Origin: Variovorax sp. N23
GTDB lineage: Bacteria > Pseudomonadota > Gammaproteobacteria > Burkholderiales > Burkholderiaceae_C
Assembly: GCF_025486315.1 (NCBI RefSeq)
Contig: NZ_JAOOPY010000003.1
Span: forward strand, 310,001-374,000
DNA: 64,000 nt
Reading direction: 5' to 3'
Shown piece by piece: positions 45,338-56,219 of this stretch; position 1 is the first letter of the stretch, and each line of letters opens with the position of its first letter. The translations under genes and the position numbers were made by a program. The notes under the pieces are model-generated. The model saw only the letters and a list, made by a program, of their open reading frames with translations, was not told where the DNA came from and did not search any database.

Positions 45338-46203
45338 ATCCCACTTCCCACTACGCGCAACTGCTGGGCCGCGAAATCCACTGGATGGACTGGGGGCCGA
45401 AGGAGGGCGCCGCCGTCATCGCCTGGCACGGCCTGGCGCGCACCGGTCGTGACATGGATGAACTCGCTGATCACCTGGCCGGCCAGGGCTTCCGCGTCAT
45501 CTGCCCCGACACCCTCGGCCGCGGTCTGAGCCAGTGGAGCCCGCTGCCCGACGAGGAGTACCAGCTCTCGTTCTACGCACGGCTGGCCGAGGCGCTGTGC
45601 GACACGCTGCAGCTGGGCCGCGTGCACTGGGTCGGCACCTCGATGGGCGGGGCCATCGGCACGGTCTGCGCGTCGGGGCTTTTCGTGCCGCGCATGAAGG
45701 CGCGCATCGCCAGCCTGGTGCTCAACGACAACGCGCCCGAACTGGCGGCGCCGGCCATCGAGCGCATCAAGGCCTATGCGGGCAACCCGCCGGCCTTCGC
45801 AACGATCGCCGAACTCGAGACCTTCTTCCGCACCGTCTACAAACCCTACGGCTGGCTCAGCGACGCGCAATGGCGGCGGCTCACCGAGACGTCCACGCGT
45901 CGCCTGCCCGACGGCCGGGTGACGCCGCACTACGACCCGGCCATGGTTCGCCAGTTCACCGCGCATGACAACGACTACCTGATCTGGCGCCATTGGGACG
46001 CGATCGAGGCGCCGGTGCTGTGCCTGCGTGGCGTCGAATCCGACCTGGTGCTGCCGCCGACCGTGGCCCGGATGCAGTCGCGGGGCCCAGGCGCCGCCGG
46101 TCGGCTGCAGGTGATCGAGGTGGCGGGGTGCGGGCATGCCCCGGCGCTCAACGTGCCGGCGCATCTGGTGCCGATCGAGGCTTTCCTGCGGGCGGCGGTC
46201 TGA
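45334..46203 (+). CDS. Alpha/beta hydrolase co-transcribed with the liv-type transporter
   Basis: 289 residues. The nucleophile elbow is GTSMGG with Ser103; Asp237 (GVESDLVLP) and His268 (GCGHAPAL) complete the probable triad; WHGLARTGRDMDELADHL provides the oxyanion region. There is no signal peptide, so it acts in the cytosol. Its overlap with livM suggests it breaks down the imported substrate, perhaps an ester or amide. The real substrate is not deducible. A similar fold is also used by haloalkane and C-C bond hydrolases. Confidence 0.88.
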   Translation: MNPTSHYAQLLGREIHWMDWGPKEGAAVIAWHGLARTGRDMDELADHLAGQGFRVICPDTLGRGLSQWSPLPDEEYQLSFYARLAEALCDTLQLGRVHWVGTSMGGAIGTVCASGLFVPRMKARIASLVLNDNAPELAAPAIERIKAYAGNPPAFATIAELETFFRTVYKPYGWLSDAQWRRLTETSTRRLPDGRVTPHYDPAMVRQFTAHDNDYLIWRHWDAIEAPVLCLRGVESDLVLPPTVARMQSRGPGAAGRLQVIEVAGCGHAPALNVPAHLVPIEAFLRAAV

Positions 46204-46325
46204 GGCGCTGAAGGCGCGGCATAGGCCATTCGCGCTAGGCGCGATGGGCCACCCCGCACGCGGATCGGTTTGCAGCGCGCGGCGGAGCGACCTAGGATGG
46301 ATGGACTCCATTCATTCGCTTTGCC

Positions 46326-47834
46326 GTGCCTGACTCTCTCCTGGGCGATCTGCCCTCGCCAGCGCTGCCTCGCCCGGCACGCGCACGGCCGGACGTATCC
46401 GGCGCACCCGTTCGCGCCTCGTTCTCGATCGAACCGCGGGAGAGCGACGGTGCGCAGCGGTCCGCGGCGGCCGCACGGTTTGCGCAGGAGGCGCGCGCGG
46501 AAGCGATCGATGCGGGCCTGGCCAGGCAGTACATGAGCGATGCGTTGCGGCGCCACGTGCTGGGCTTTCTGCTGGCGTCGACCATGGCTGCCATGAGCTG
46601 GCCCTACGCCCGTGCGGAGGCCGTGCTGCTGTGGCTCGGCCTGGTGTTCGCCGGTACCGCCGTCCGGCGCCCGCTGGCCCGGCATTTTCTGGACGTGGTC
46701 GACCATGGCGGGCCGCTGGCGCGCGAGGCCTTCCTGCGGCGGCTGCTCCCTTACTACGCCGTCATGGGGCTTGTCTGGGGGGCGTCCGTGTTCCTGTTCG
46801 CGCAGCGCAGCGAGGGCATCCGGGAGTTCGCCTGCTGGGCCGTGCTGGCTGCACTGGTCTACGGCGCCGCCTATCGATTGGCGCTCCTGCCCACGCTGTG
46901 GATGGCTTTCCTCTCGACCTTCTTCCTGTGCGTCCTCTGCTACTTCGCCTACGCCGCCATCACGCGGACGGACGATCGTTTCGGCGCGATGGGCTTCATT
47001 CCCCTGTGCATCGCCCAGTTCTGGTTCCTCCGGCGTCTGTCGACCGATGTGCGGCGCATCCAGTCCGCGCTGTACGGGGCGCAGTACGACCTCGCCTGCA
47101 AGTCCGAGGAAGCGCTCGCCGCCGTGGTCGCCAAGAACAAGTTCCTGGCCGCCGCCACGCACGACATGCGCCAGCCGGTGATCGCGATGGGCCTGTACGC
47201 GGAGTTTCTGGAGGCGGAGCCCGACAGCTACGACGAACTCGCGCCGAAGATCGGCCGCGCCGCCCAGGTCGTCAACCGGCTCTTCGATTCGCTCTTCGAC
47301 CTGTCCGCCTTCGATGCGGGGCAGGTCCGGCTGACGGTGGCGCCGGTCTCGGTTGCGTCGGTCATCCGCGCGCTGCAGGAGGAGTACGAACCCCTCGCCC
47401 AGGCCAGGGGGCTGACGCTCCGGGTCCGGGTGCGAGACGCCGTCCTGCAGACCGATGAAGTCAGGCTCAAGCGCATGATCGGCAACGTCGTGTCGAACGC
47501 GATCAAGTACACCCGGCCAGGGGGCAAGGTGCTCCTGGCCGTGCGCCCCGCCGGCGACCGCGTGCGGGTCGAGGTCTGGGACCAGGGCATCGGCATTCCC
47601 GCCGCCCAGATCGAGAAGGTGTTCCAGGAGTTCTTTCGGGCGGACGGCGGCAGCCAGCTCGCGCCCGACGGCCTGGGCATCGGCCTGGCCCTGGTGGCGC
47701 GGCTGGCCGACGCACTGCGCGCGCGTGTCTCGATCGATTCCGTCGAAGGGCGGGGCACCCGCGTGTCGCTCACCTTGCGCGACGTGGAGGCGGAGCCCTC
47801 CAGGCGCGTTCAGCTCTCGGCGGCGTCCGGTTGA
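46326..47834 (+). CDS. Sensor histidine kinase, orphan
   Basis: 502 residues from a GTG; a later ATG near 46533 is an alternative start. The N-terminal half has about six hydrophobic segments (for example HVLGFLLASTMAAMSW, YYAVMGLVWGASVFLF, LPTLWMAFLSTFFLCVLCYF). The His box reads AATHDMRQPVIAMGLYAEFL, followed by an N box (NVVSNAIKYT) and G boxes (DQGIGIP, GLGIGLALV). There is no receiver domain and no response-regulator gene next to it. The HDMRQP form of the H box belongs to the RpfC-like/HDLRQP-type kinases. Confidence 0.87.
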   Translation: MPDSLLGDLPSPALPRPARARPDVSGAPVRASFSIEPRESDGAQRSAAAARFAQEARAEAIDAGLARQYMSDALRRHVLGFLLASTMAAMSWPYARAEAVLLWLGLVFAGTAVRRPLARHFLDVVDHGGPLAREAFLRRLLPYYAVMGLVWGASVFLFAQRSEGIREFACWAVLAALVYGAAYRLALLPTLWMAFLSTFFLCVLCYFAYAAITRTDDRFGAMGFIPLCIAQFWFLRRLSTDVRRIQSALYGAQYDLACKSEEALAAVVAKNKFLAAATHDMRQPVIAMGLYAEFLEAEPDSYDELAPKIGRAAQVVNRLFDSLFDLSAFDAGQVRLTVAPVSVASVIRALQEEYEPLAQARGLTLRVRVRDAVLQTDEVRLKRMIGNVVSNAIKYTRPGGKVLLAVRPAGDRVRVEVWDQGIGIPAAQIEKVFQEFFRADGGSQLAPDGLGIGLALVARLADALRARVSIDSVEGRGTRVSLTLRDVEAEPSRRVQLSAASG

Positions 47835-47856
47835 GCGGCCGCGCCGCGGGGCGCGG

Positions 47857-49371
<1,515 letters not shown>

Positions 49372-49422
49372 GGGGGCTCCGGAAACGTGTCGAAAGCGGG
49401 CAGTCTATCCAAGACCCCCTCC

Positions 49423-49428
49423 TATAAT
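49423..49428 (+). promoter_or_regulatory. -10 element of the pigment cluster plus arm
   Basis: TATAAT, a perfect -10, lies 46 nt before the first acyl carrier protein gene in the gap shared with the divergent YjgR gene. No good -35 is present at 17 nt, so expression may need an activator. Confidence 0.5.
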
Positions 49429-49473
49429 TCGCGGCCACAGGCGTTCGTTCCGTGAAAAAGTCCAGGAGTCCCT

Positions 49474-49785
49474 TTGTCGTCGACCACCCCCACCCCCACT
49501 TCCGCCGATGGCGCCGGCGCTGAACAGACGCCGCTCGAACTCGAACTCGCCACCTTGCTGGTCGAATCGCTGAATCTCGAGGTGGCCCCCGCCGACGTCG
49601 ATCCGAACGCGCCGCTGTACGGCGAGGGACTCGGCCTCGACTCCATCGACATTCTGGAAGTGGCACTCGAAGTGTCGCGCCGCTATGGTTTCCAGCTGCG
49701 TTCGGACGACGAGCGCAACCAGCAGATCTTCCAATCGCTGCGCACGCTGGCCACCCACGTGGCGGCGAACCGTACGACAGCTTGA
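49474..49785 (+). CDS. Acyl carrier protein of the aryl-polyene-type cluster
   Basis: 103 residues from a TTG with a CAGGAG site. After a Thr/Ser-rich lead it has LELELATLLVESLNLEVAPADVDPNAPLYGEGLGLDSIDILEVALEV, the phosphopantetheine site being Ser57 in LDSID. The DSID form and the context are those of ACPs in aryl polyene/xanthomonadin synthesis, where growing chains stay ACP-bound. It is the first gene of the plus arm; a second, shorter ACP lies in the opposite arm at 63683. Confidence 0.93.
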   Translation: MSSTTPTPTSADGAGAEQTPLELELATLLVESLNLEVAPADVDPNAPLYGEGLGLDSIDILEVALEVSRRYGFQLRSDDERNQQIFQSLRTLATHVAANRTTA

Positions 49786-49856
49786 TGGCCTCCCACGGCA
49801 CGCATGCATATCGACGGCCCGCCGACGCGGGTCGCCGAACGGCGCGGGCCTGAGCC

Positions 49857-50498
49857 ATGTCGCGGTGGCGCCTGGCGCTCCTGCTGCTGGCAGGGGCGGC
49901 GTATGCGGGCTTGTCTCACTGGCTGATGCTGTTCCATCCGCACGCCCCCTGGGCGATGGCGGTGCTGCTCGGTCCGCTGTGGCTCACGGCGCTCGGCCTG
50001 GGCGGCTCGCGCTTCGGCGGATGGGGCCTGGTCGGTGCCACGCTGGCGGGGCTGCTGGTCTTCGTCGTGCTGTGGCGCGGTGGGACGGGCGACCCCAATC
50101 GTCTGTACGTGCTCCAGCACGTGGGCATCAACGGCGTGCTGGCCTGCTGGTTCGGCGGCAGCCTGCGCAGCGGGCGGCTGTCGCTCATCGGCCAGTTCGC
50201 CCAGCGTGTCCATCCGCTCGGGAAAGGCATGCCGGAATACACCCGGCAGGTGACCTGGGTCTGGACGATCTACTTCATGCTCACGGCCCTCGTCTCGATT
50301 CCCGTCTACCTCTGGCTGCCGTTCTCGGCGTGGTCGCTGCTCGCCAACGTGCTCAGCCCGGCGACGGTGGTCGTGCTGTTCGTGGGCGAGCACCTGGTGC
50401 GCTACCGCCTGCACCCCGAGTTCGAACGCACCCGCATGATCGATGCGGTGCGGGCTTTCTACGGCGCCACGTCGGCCGAACCGAGCGCCAAGCGCTGA
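49857..50498 (+). CDS. Membrane protein of aryl polyene clusters (COG4648 type)
   Basis: 213 residues with five to six membrane helices (LALLLLAGAAYAGLSHWLMLF; WAMAVLLGPLWLTALGLGG; WGLVGATLAGLLVFVVLW; VWTIYFMLTALVSIPVYLWLPF; LSPATVVVLFVGEHLVRYRLHPEF). This helix pattern and its place between an ACP and an AMP-ligase gene match the conserved membrane protein of aryl polyene clusters (ApeG-like). Its exact function is unknown. A 71-nt gap separates it from the ACP gene. Confidence 0.8.
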   Translation: MSRWRLALLLLAGAAYAGLSHWLMLFHPHAPWAMAVLLGPLWLTALGLGGSRFGGWGLVGATLAGLLVFVVLWRGGTGDPNRLYVLQHVGINGVLACWFGGSLRSGRLSLIGQFAQRVHPLGKGMPEYTRQVTWVWTIYFMLTALVSIPVYLWLPFSAWSLLANVLSPATVVVLFVGEHLVRYRLHPEFERTRMIDAVRAFYGATSAEPSAKR

Positions 50499-50520
50499 CG
50501 CGATGACAACGGAGTTGCGC

Positions 50521-52218
50521 ATGTCGAACGATGTCCCTTCCCATCCCTTGCTGGCGACGCGCGACCTCGACGCGCCGCTCGCCTGGCGCGCCGGCGTGCC
50601 GGTGTCGGGGCGCACCTTCCTGGCCGACGTGTCGCGCCAGGCCGAGCGCATGCCGGCCGCCGGCCCGGTGCTGAACCTCTGCAACGACCGCTACGCCTTC
50701 GTGGTGGCGCTCGGTGCGGCGCTGCTGCGCGGCCAGGCCAGCCTGCTGCCGCCCGACGCGCGGCCCGAGACGATGGCGCGGCTGACGGCCGAGCACGGAA
50801 AACTCACGGCCGTGACCGACGAGCCCTCGCTCCAAACGCCCGGGCTCGACCGCGTGATTGTCGAGCTCGGTGCCCGCGCAACCGATGCGCCGAACGACGT
50901 CCCGGCCATCGACGGCCGCCTGCACGCGGTGAGCCTGCTCACCTCCGGCTCGACCGGCGTGCCGCAGCCGCATGCCAAGACCTGGCACACGCTGGTGGGC
51001 GACGCCGCCGCCGCCGTCGCCCGGCTCGCGCAGCTGCTCGGCCGGCCCTCGCTCGAAGGGCTGACGCTGGTCGGCACGGTGCCGGTGCAGCACAGCTACG
51101 GGCTCGAATCCACCGCCTTGCTGGCGTTGGTGGGCGGCGCGGCTTTCGACAGCGGCCGGCCCTTCTTCCCGGCCGACATCGTCGCGGCCCTGGCTGCGGT
51201 GCCGCGCCCGCGTGCGCTGGTCACCACGCCCTTCCACCTCAAGACGTTGCTGCTGGCCGGCATCGAGATCCCGCCGGTCGACCTGATCCTGTCGGCCACC
51301 GCGCCGCTGTCGCCACAGCTCGCTGCGCAGGCCGAGCAGGCCACCGGCGGCATGCTCATCGAGATCTACGGCAGCACCGAGTCCGGCCAGGTCGCGACGC
51401 GCCGGCCCACGCAGAGCGAGGTGTGGGAAACCTTCGGCGAGATCCGCGTCACGGCGCAGCCAGGCGCCGACGGCACCGAGCAGTTCGTCTTCGCTGGCGA
51501 CTTCATCCCCCAGCCCACGCCGATGGCCGACGTGCTGGAGCTGCTCGACGACCGGCGCTTTCGCCTGTTCGGCCGCGCCAACGACCTGATCCACGTGGCC
51601 GGCAAGCGCAGCTCGCTGGGCCACCTCAACTACCACCTCAACAGCATTCCCGGCGTGGACGACGGCGCCTTCTGGCTGCCCGACGACGTCAGCGACGGCG
51701 TGGTGCGGCCGGTCGCCTTCGTGGTGGCGCCGACGCTCGGTGCGGGCGAGGTGGTGGCGGCCTTGCGCACGCGGCTCGAATCGGTCTTCGTGCCGCGCCG
51801 GGTGGTGCACGTGCCTTCGCTGCCGCGCGAGGGCACCGGCAAGCTGACCGTGCGGGCGCTGCGCGAATTCGCGCTGTCGCAGCTTGCCGCCGACGACACG
51901 CCGGTGCAGGTGACGCACGAGGTGCCCGAAGACCATCCCGTCTTCGCGGGCCATTTCCCCGGCCAGCCGCTGGTGCCGGGCGCGCTGCTGGTGTCGGAGG
52001 TGATGGAGGTGATGCAGCGCGTGCCCGCCATGGCGGCCCGGCTCGGTGCGCACCCCACGCTGGCGGCGGTCAAGTTCCTGTCGCCGGTGCGGCCCGGTGC
52101 CCGCATCGACATCGCGCTGCACCCCGAGACGGGCGCCGCGCGCGGCGTGCGCTTCGAGGTGCGCTGCGGCGACGTGGTGGCGGCCAGCGGGCGCTGGACG
52201 CCGTCGGACGCGCGCTGA
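50521..52218 (+). CDS. AMP-ligase fused to a hotdog dehydratase (aryl polyene type)
   Basis: 565 residues. Residues 1 to about 455 form an AMP-binding ligase with LLTSGSTGVPQPHAKTW, IEIYGSTESGQ and REGTGKLTV. From about residue 460 a FabA/FabZ-like hotdog domain follows, with HPVFAGHFPGQPLVPGALLVSE (catalytic His near 478). In E. coli-type aryl polyene clusters these activities are separate proteins (ApeH and ApeI); here they are one chain. The ligase probably loads an aryl starter acid, the hotdog domain dehydrates the 3-hydroxyacyl chain. The start was set at 50521 for its GGAG site. Confidence 0.88.
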   Translation: MSNDVPSHPLLATRDLDAPLAWRAGVPVSGRTFLADVSRQAERMPAAGPVLNLCNDRYAFVVALGAALLRGQASLLPPDARPETMARLTAEHGKLTAVTDEPSLQTPGLDRVIVELGARATDAPNDVPAIDGRLHAVSLLTSGSTGVPQPHAKTWHTLVGDAAAAVARLAQLLGRPSLEGLTLVGTVPVQHSYGLESTALLALVGGAAFDSGRPFFPADIVAALAAVPRPRALVTTPFHLKTLLLAGIEIPPVDLILSATAPLSPQLAAQAEQATGGMLIEIYGSTESGQVATRRPTQSEVWETFGEIRVTAQPGADGTEQFVFAGDFIPQPTPMADVLELLDDRRFRLFGRANDLIHVAGKRSSLGHLNYHLNSIPGVDDGAFWLPDDVSDGVVRPVAFVVAPTLGAGEVVAALRTRLESVFVPRRVVHVPSLPREGTGKLTVRALREFALSQLAADDTPVQVTHEVPEDHPVFAGHFPGQPLVPGALLVSEVMEVMQRVPAMAARLGAHPTLAAVKFLSPVRPGARIDIALHPETGAARGVRFEVRCGDVVAASGRWTPSDAR

Positions 52219-53204
52219 TGGCGGTACGCGAGGCGGGCCCCGCTGCCCCTGGCGACAAGACGCCGGACGCTGCGGCGTGGGCACACCAGCCCGAGCGCAG
52301 CAACATGGTGGCGCTGCGCTTCATCTGCTGGCTGGCGCTGACCTGCGGCCGACGACTCACGCGGCTGATCCTGCACCCGATCTGCCTGTATTTCCTGCTC
52401 TTCGCCCCCACGCCGCGGCGCCACATCAAGCGCTACCTGTTCCGCGCCATCGGCCCGCGGGCCGGCTGGGCCGACGGCTACCGGCTGCTGCATGCCTTCG
52501 CCTCGACCGTGCTCGACCGCGTGTACTTCCTGCGCGGCCGCATGGAGCTGTTCGACGTGCGCATCAGCGGCCAGGAGCCGGTCGAGGCCGAGGTGATGTC
52601 GGGCCGCGGCGCCTTCCTGCTGGGCGCGCATGTCGGCAGCTTCGAGGCGATGGGCGCCTGCCGCCAGCACAGCAGCGACCACGGTGCGCTGCGGCTGGCG
52701 ATGCTGATGTTCACCGACAACGCGCAGCGCATCTCGAGCATCCTCGAGACCATCGCGCTGCCCGAACTGCGCCCGCACATCATCGCGCTGGGGCGCCCGC
52801 ATTCGATGCTCGCGCTGCGCGACTGGCTCGACGGCGGCGGCCTGGGCGGCATGCTGGCCGACCGCACGCTGCCCGGCACCGAAGACATGGGCCAGCGCAG
52901 CAGCAACCTGACGCTGCCCTTCCTGGGCCAGCCCGCGGTGTTCAGCGACGGCCCGTTCCGCCTGGCCGCGCTGCTGCGCCGCAAGGTGTTCTTCATGGCC
53001 GCGCTCTACGCGGGCGGCGCCCGCTACGATGTCCGCTTCGAGCCACTGGTCGATTTCAGCGAGAGGCTCGCCGACCCCGCGCAGCGGGAACAACGCATCC
53101 GTGCGGCGGTCGAAGCCTACGTGGCGCGCCTGGAGGCGCTGTGCCGCGAGCATCCCTACAACTGGTTCAACTTCCATGATTTCTGGCTTGAAGACACGCA
53201 TTGA
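52218..53204 (+). CDS. LpxL/LPLAT-like acyltransferase of the pigment cluster
   Basis: 328 residues. One hydrophobic segment near residue 50 (LILHPICLYFLLFAPTPRR) anchors it to the membrane. The HX4E motif LGAHVGSFEAMG and LADRTLPGTEDMGQ plus FLGQPAVFSDGPFRLAALLRRKVFF are typical of lipid A-type acyltransferases. Aryl polyene clusters carry such a protein, probably to attach the polyene to a lipid or glycolipid anchor. It shares one base with the preceding stop (TGATG). Confidence 0.88.
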   Translation: MAVREAGPAAPGDKTPDAAAWAHQPERSNMVALRFICWLALTCGRRLTRLILHPICLYFLLFAPTPRRHIKRYLFRAIGPRAGWADGYRLLHAFASTVLDRVYFLRGRMELFDVRISGQEPVEAEVMSGRGAFLLGAHVGSFEAMGACRQHSSDHGALRLAMLMFTDNAQRISSILETIALPELRPHIIALGRPHSMLALRDWLDGGGLGGMLADRTLPGTEDMGQRSSNLTLPFLGQPAVFSDGPFRLAALLRRKVFFMAALYAGGARYDVRFEPLVDFSERLADPAQREQRIRAAVEAYVARLEALCREHPYNWFNFHDFWLEDTH

Positions 53205-53772
53205 GAGGGCGCTGCGGCAGGTGCGCTGGGCCCTGGCGGCGCTGCTGTGCGCCGCTGCGCCGGCCTGGGCGCTCGACCTGAACGAGCTGATGGGCCTGCT
53301 GGCCAGACAGCAGCAGGGCGAGGCCAACTTCACCGAGCAGCGCTACGTGCGCGGCTTCGACGGCCCGCTGGCCGCCAGCGGCACCCTGAGCTTCACCGCG
53401 CCCGACCGCCTGGTGCGGCGCACCCTGTCGCCCCGGCCCGAGACGATGGCGGTCGACGGCAACAACCTCACGCTGTCGCGCAGCGGCCGCAGCCGCAGCA
53501 TGACGCTCGACAGCATGCCCGAGCTGCAGGGCCTGGTCGAAGCGATGCGCGCCACGCTCGCCGGCAACACGCAGGTGCTGCAGCGCTACTTCACCAGCAC
53601 CGTCGGCGGCAGCGCCAGCGAGTGGACCCTCGACCTGGCGCCCGTCGATGCGCGCCTGGCCTCGCAGGTCGCCATGCTTCGCCTGAGCGGCAAGGCCGGC
53701 GAGGTGCTGGGCGTGGAGATGGAGTTCCGCGGTGGCGACCGCTCGGTCATGACGATCTCGCCGAAGCGATGA
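53176..53772 (+). CDS. LolA-like outer membrane lipoprotein carrier of the pigment cluster
   Basis: 198 residues from an ATG that overlaps the acyltransferase by 29 nt. The signal peptide is VRWALAALLCAAAPAWA, after which LNELMGLLARQQQGEANFTEQRYVRGFDGPLAASGTLSF and APDRLVRRTLSPRPETMAVDG give the LolA beta-barrel half pattern. It likely carries the polyene lipid across the periplasm to the outer membrane, after the MMPL protein extracts it from the inner membrane. A later start near 53221 (GTG) is possible. Confidence 0.85.
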   Translation: MISGLKTRIERALRQVRWALAALLCAAAPAWALDLNELMGLLARQQQGEANFTEQRYVRGFDGPLAASGTLSFTAPDRLVRRTLSPRPETMAVDGNNLTLSRSGRSRSMTLDSMPELQGLVEAMRATLAGNTQVLQRYFTSTVGGSASEWTLDLAPVDARLASQVAMLRLSGKAGEVLGVEMEFRGGDRSVMTISPKR

Positions 53773-53830
53773 GCGCCGCCCGGCCGCCCGAAGGCGCTCG
53801 CACCGCAGCCCGCAGGGCGGAGGTCTTCGT

Positions 53831-56203
53831 ATGACTTCTGTGCACGCCGGGCCGAGCCGGGGCCGCCGCACGCTGGTGCTCCTGCTGTGGCTGGCCGCGG
53901 TGCTGGCCGGGGTCGCGGTCATCTCGCGCACCCACTTCAGCGCCGACCTGTCGGCCTTTCTGCCGGCCAGCCCCGACGCACGCCAGCGCGTGCTGATCGA
54001 GCAGCTGCAGAGCGGCGTCGCCTCGCGCACGCTGATGGTCGGCCTCGAAGGCGGCAAGGACGCGGCGCAGCGCGCCGACGTGTCGCGCGCGCTCGGCAAG
54101 GCGATGCGCGCCAGCGGGCTCTACGAGCAGGTGCAGAACGGCGACCACAGCGACTGGCAGGAGGCCGGCACCTTCGTCTTCGACCGGCGCTACCAGCTGT
54201 CGCCCGACGTGACGCCGCAGCGCTTTTCCGTCGACGGCCTGCGCGATGCCATCACCGACACGATGTCGATGCTCGGGACGCCGGCCGGCAACCTGGTCCG
54301 CCCGCTGTTCGAGCGCGACCCGACCGGCGAGACGCAACGCATCGCCGAAGGGCTGATCCCCGCGACATCGCCGCGCACGGAAGAGGGCGTGTGGGTGTCG
54401 CGTACCGCGCCGCGCGCGATGCTGCTGGCCACCACCGCCGCCTCGGGCAGCGACCTCGACGCACAGGCCGCTGCCATCGCCCGCATCGAGACGGAATACA
54501 CGAAGGCGACGCAGGGCCTGGGTGCCGACGTGCCGAAGCTGCTGCTGAGCGGCGCGCCGGTGTTCTCGGTGCAGAGCCGCGACAAGATCAAGGGCGAGGC
54601 GGTGCACCTGGCGACCGTCGGAGCGATCGTGATGGGCTGCCTGCTGCTGGCGGCCTTCGCGTCGCCCAAGGCGCTGGTCGTGGCGCTGCTGCCGGTGCTG
54701 ACCGGCGTGGTCGCGGGCACGGCCGCGGTCGCGCTGGTGTTCGGGTCGGTGCACGGCCTCACGATGGGTTTCGGCAGCACGCTGATCGGCGAGACGGTCG
54801 ACTACGCCATCTACTACCTGATCCAGGCCCGAGGCGCCGCGGTGCCCGGCACCGGCTGGCAGCGCTGGCGCGAGCTGAACTGGCCGACGGTGCGCCTGGG
54901 CCTGCTGACTTCGGTCTGCGGCTTCGCGGCGCTGCTGTTCTCGGGCTTCCCGGGGCTGGCGCAGCTCGGCGTGTTCTCCATCGCCGGCCTGGTGGCCGCC
55001 GCCCTGGTGACGCGCCACGGCCTGCCGATGCTGGCGCCCGACGGCGCCACCGGCATCGGCATGCGCCGCCACATGGCGCGCGTGGCGAGCGGCATCGTGC
55101 AAGCCATGCCGCGGCTGCGCGTCGGCTTCGTCGTGGCGGGCGTGGTGGCGGTGGCGCTGATGGCCTGGCAGGGCGGGGCGCTGTGGCGCGCCAGCCTGTC
55201 GTCGATGAGCCCGATCTCCAAGGCGTCCCAGGCACTCGATGCCTCGCTGCGCGAGGACATCGGCGCCAGCGACGGCGGCACGCTGGTCGTCGTCCAGGCG
55301 GCCGACGAGCAGGCCGCGCTGCGCCTCACCGAGGCCGCCGGCCAGCGGCTCGACGCGCTGGTCGACCAGGGCCAGCTCAGCGGCTACGAGACCGTCACCC
55401 GCATGCTGCCGAGCATCGCCGCCCAGCAGGCCCGCATCGCCAGCCTGCCCGACGCCGCCACGCTGCGCACGCGCGTGGCCGAGGCGACCCAGGGGATGCC
55501 GCTTGCAGCCGAGCGGCTCGACCCCTTCGTCGCCTCGGTGGACGCGGCGCGCGGCCTGCCGCCCATCACGCGCGACGAACTCGCCAAGGGCCCGATGGCG
55601 CCGGTGGTGCGCGCGCTGATGTTCGAGCGCCCCGGCGGCGGCTGGGCGTCGCTGATCGCGCTGCACACGACCGACCGCTTCGACAAGGCCCAGCTGGTCG
55701 CCGCCCTGGCGCCCTTGCCCGAGGTGCAGGTGGTCGATATCGGCGCCGAGCTGGGCAGCCTCTACGACCGCTACCTGCACGAGGCCTTCGTGCAGGTGTT
55801 GCTCGGTGCGCTGGCGGTGGTCGTGTTGCTGGGCCTGTACCTGCGCTCGCTGCGCCGGCTGGTCGCCGTGTGCCAGCCGCTGTTGCTGGCGGTGGTGCTC
55901 ACGCTGGGCGGCATGGCGGCGCTGCAGGTGCCGCTGGGCATCCTGCACCTGGTCGGGCTGCTGCTGATCGTGGCGGTCGGCTCCAACTACGCGCTCTTCT
56001 TCGACCAGCTGCAGGAGACCGGCCGCGCCGACGAGGACACGCTGGCCTCGCTGATGCTGGCCAACCTGACGACGGTCGTGTCCTTCGGGCTGATCGCGAT
56101 CTCCGACATCCCCGCGCTCTCGGCCATCGGCCGCGTGGTGGCGCCTGGCGCGCTGTTGGCCTTGCTGCTGTCGGCGGCTTTCGCCAAGCGGCGCGTGCGC
56201 TGA
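53831..56203 (+). CDS. MMPL/RND-superfamily exporter of the pigment cluster
   Basis: 790 residues with two sets of six membrane helices separated by periplasmic domains. RTLVLLLWLAAVLAGVAVISRTHFSADLSAFLP is the first helix and sterol-sensing-like start; GFGSTLIGETVDYAIYYLI and LLIVAVGSNYALFFDQL are the paired helices that carry the proton relay in MMPL transporters. It probably moves the acyl-polyene lipid out of the inner membrane. It lies 58 nt after the LolA-like gene, before a deacetylase gene. Confidence 0.88.
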   Translation: MTSVHAGPSRGRRTLVLLLWLAAVLAGVAVISRTHFSADLSAFLPASPDARQRVLIEQLQSGVASRTLMVGLEGGKDAAQRADVSRALGKAMRASGLYEQVQNGDHSDWQEAGTFVFDRRYQLSPDVTPQRFSVDGLRDAITDTMSMLGTPAGNLVRPLFERDPTGETQRIAEGLIPATSPRTEEGVWVSRTAPRAMLLATTAASGSDLDAQAAAIARIETEYTKATQGLGADVPKLLLSGAPVFSVQSRDKIKGEAVHLATVGAIVMGCLLLAAFASPKALVVALLPVLTGVVAGTAAVALVFGSVHGLTMGFGSTLIGETVDYAIYYLIQARGAAVPGTGWQRWRELNWPTVRLGLLTSVCGFAALLFSGFPGLAQLGVFSIAGLVAAALVTRHGLPMLAPDGATGIGMRRHMARVASGIVQAMPRLRVGFVVAGVVAVALMAWQGGALWRASLSSMSPISKASQALDASLREDIGASDGGTLVVVQAADEQAALRLTEAAGQRLDALVDQGQLSGYETVTRMLPSIAAQQARIASLPDAATLRTRVAEATQGMPLAAERLDPFVASVDAARGLPPITRDELAKGPMAPVVRALMFERPGGGWASLIALHTTDRFDKAQLVAALAPLPEVQVVDIGAELGSLYDRYLHEAFVQVLLGALAVVVLLGLYLRSLRRLVAVCQPLLLAVVLTLGGMAALQVPLGILHLVGLLLIVAVGSNYALFFDQLQETGRADEDTLASLMLANLTTVVSFGLIAISDIPALSAIGRVVAPGALLALLLSAAFAKRRVR

Positions 56204-56219
56204 GGTACAAAGGCGCGCC

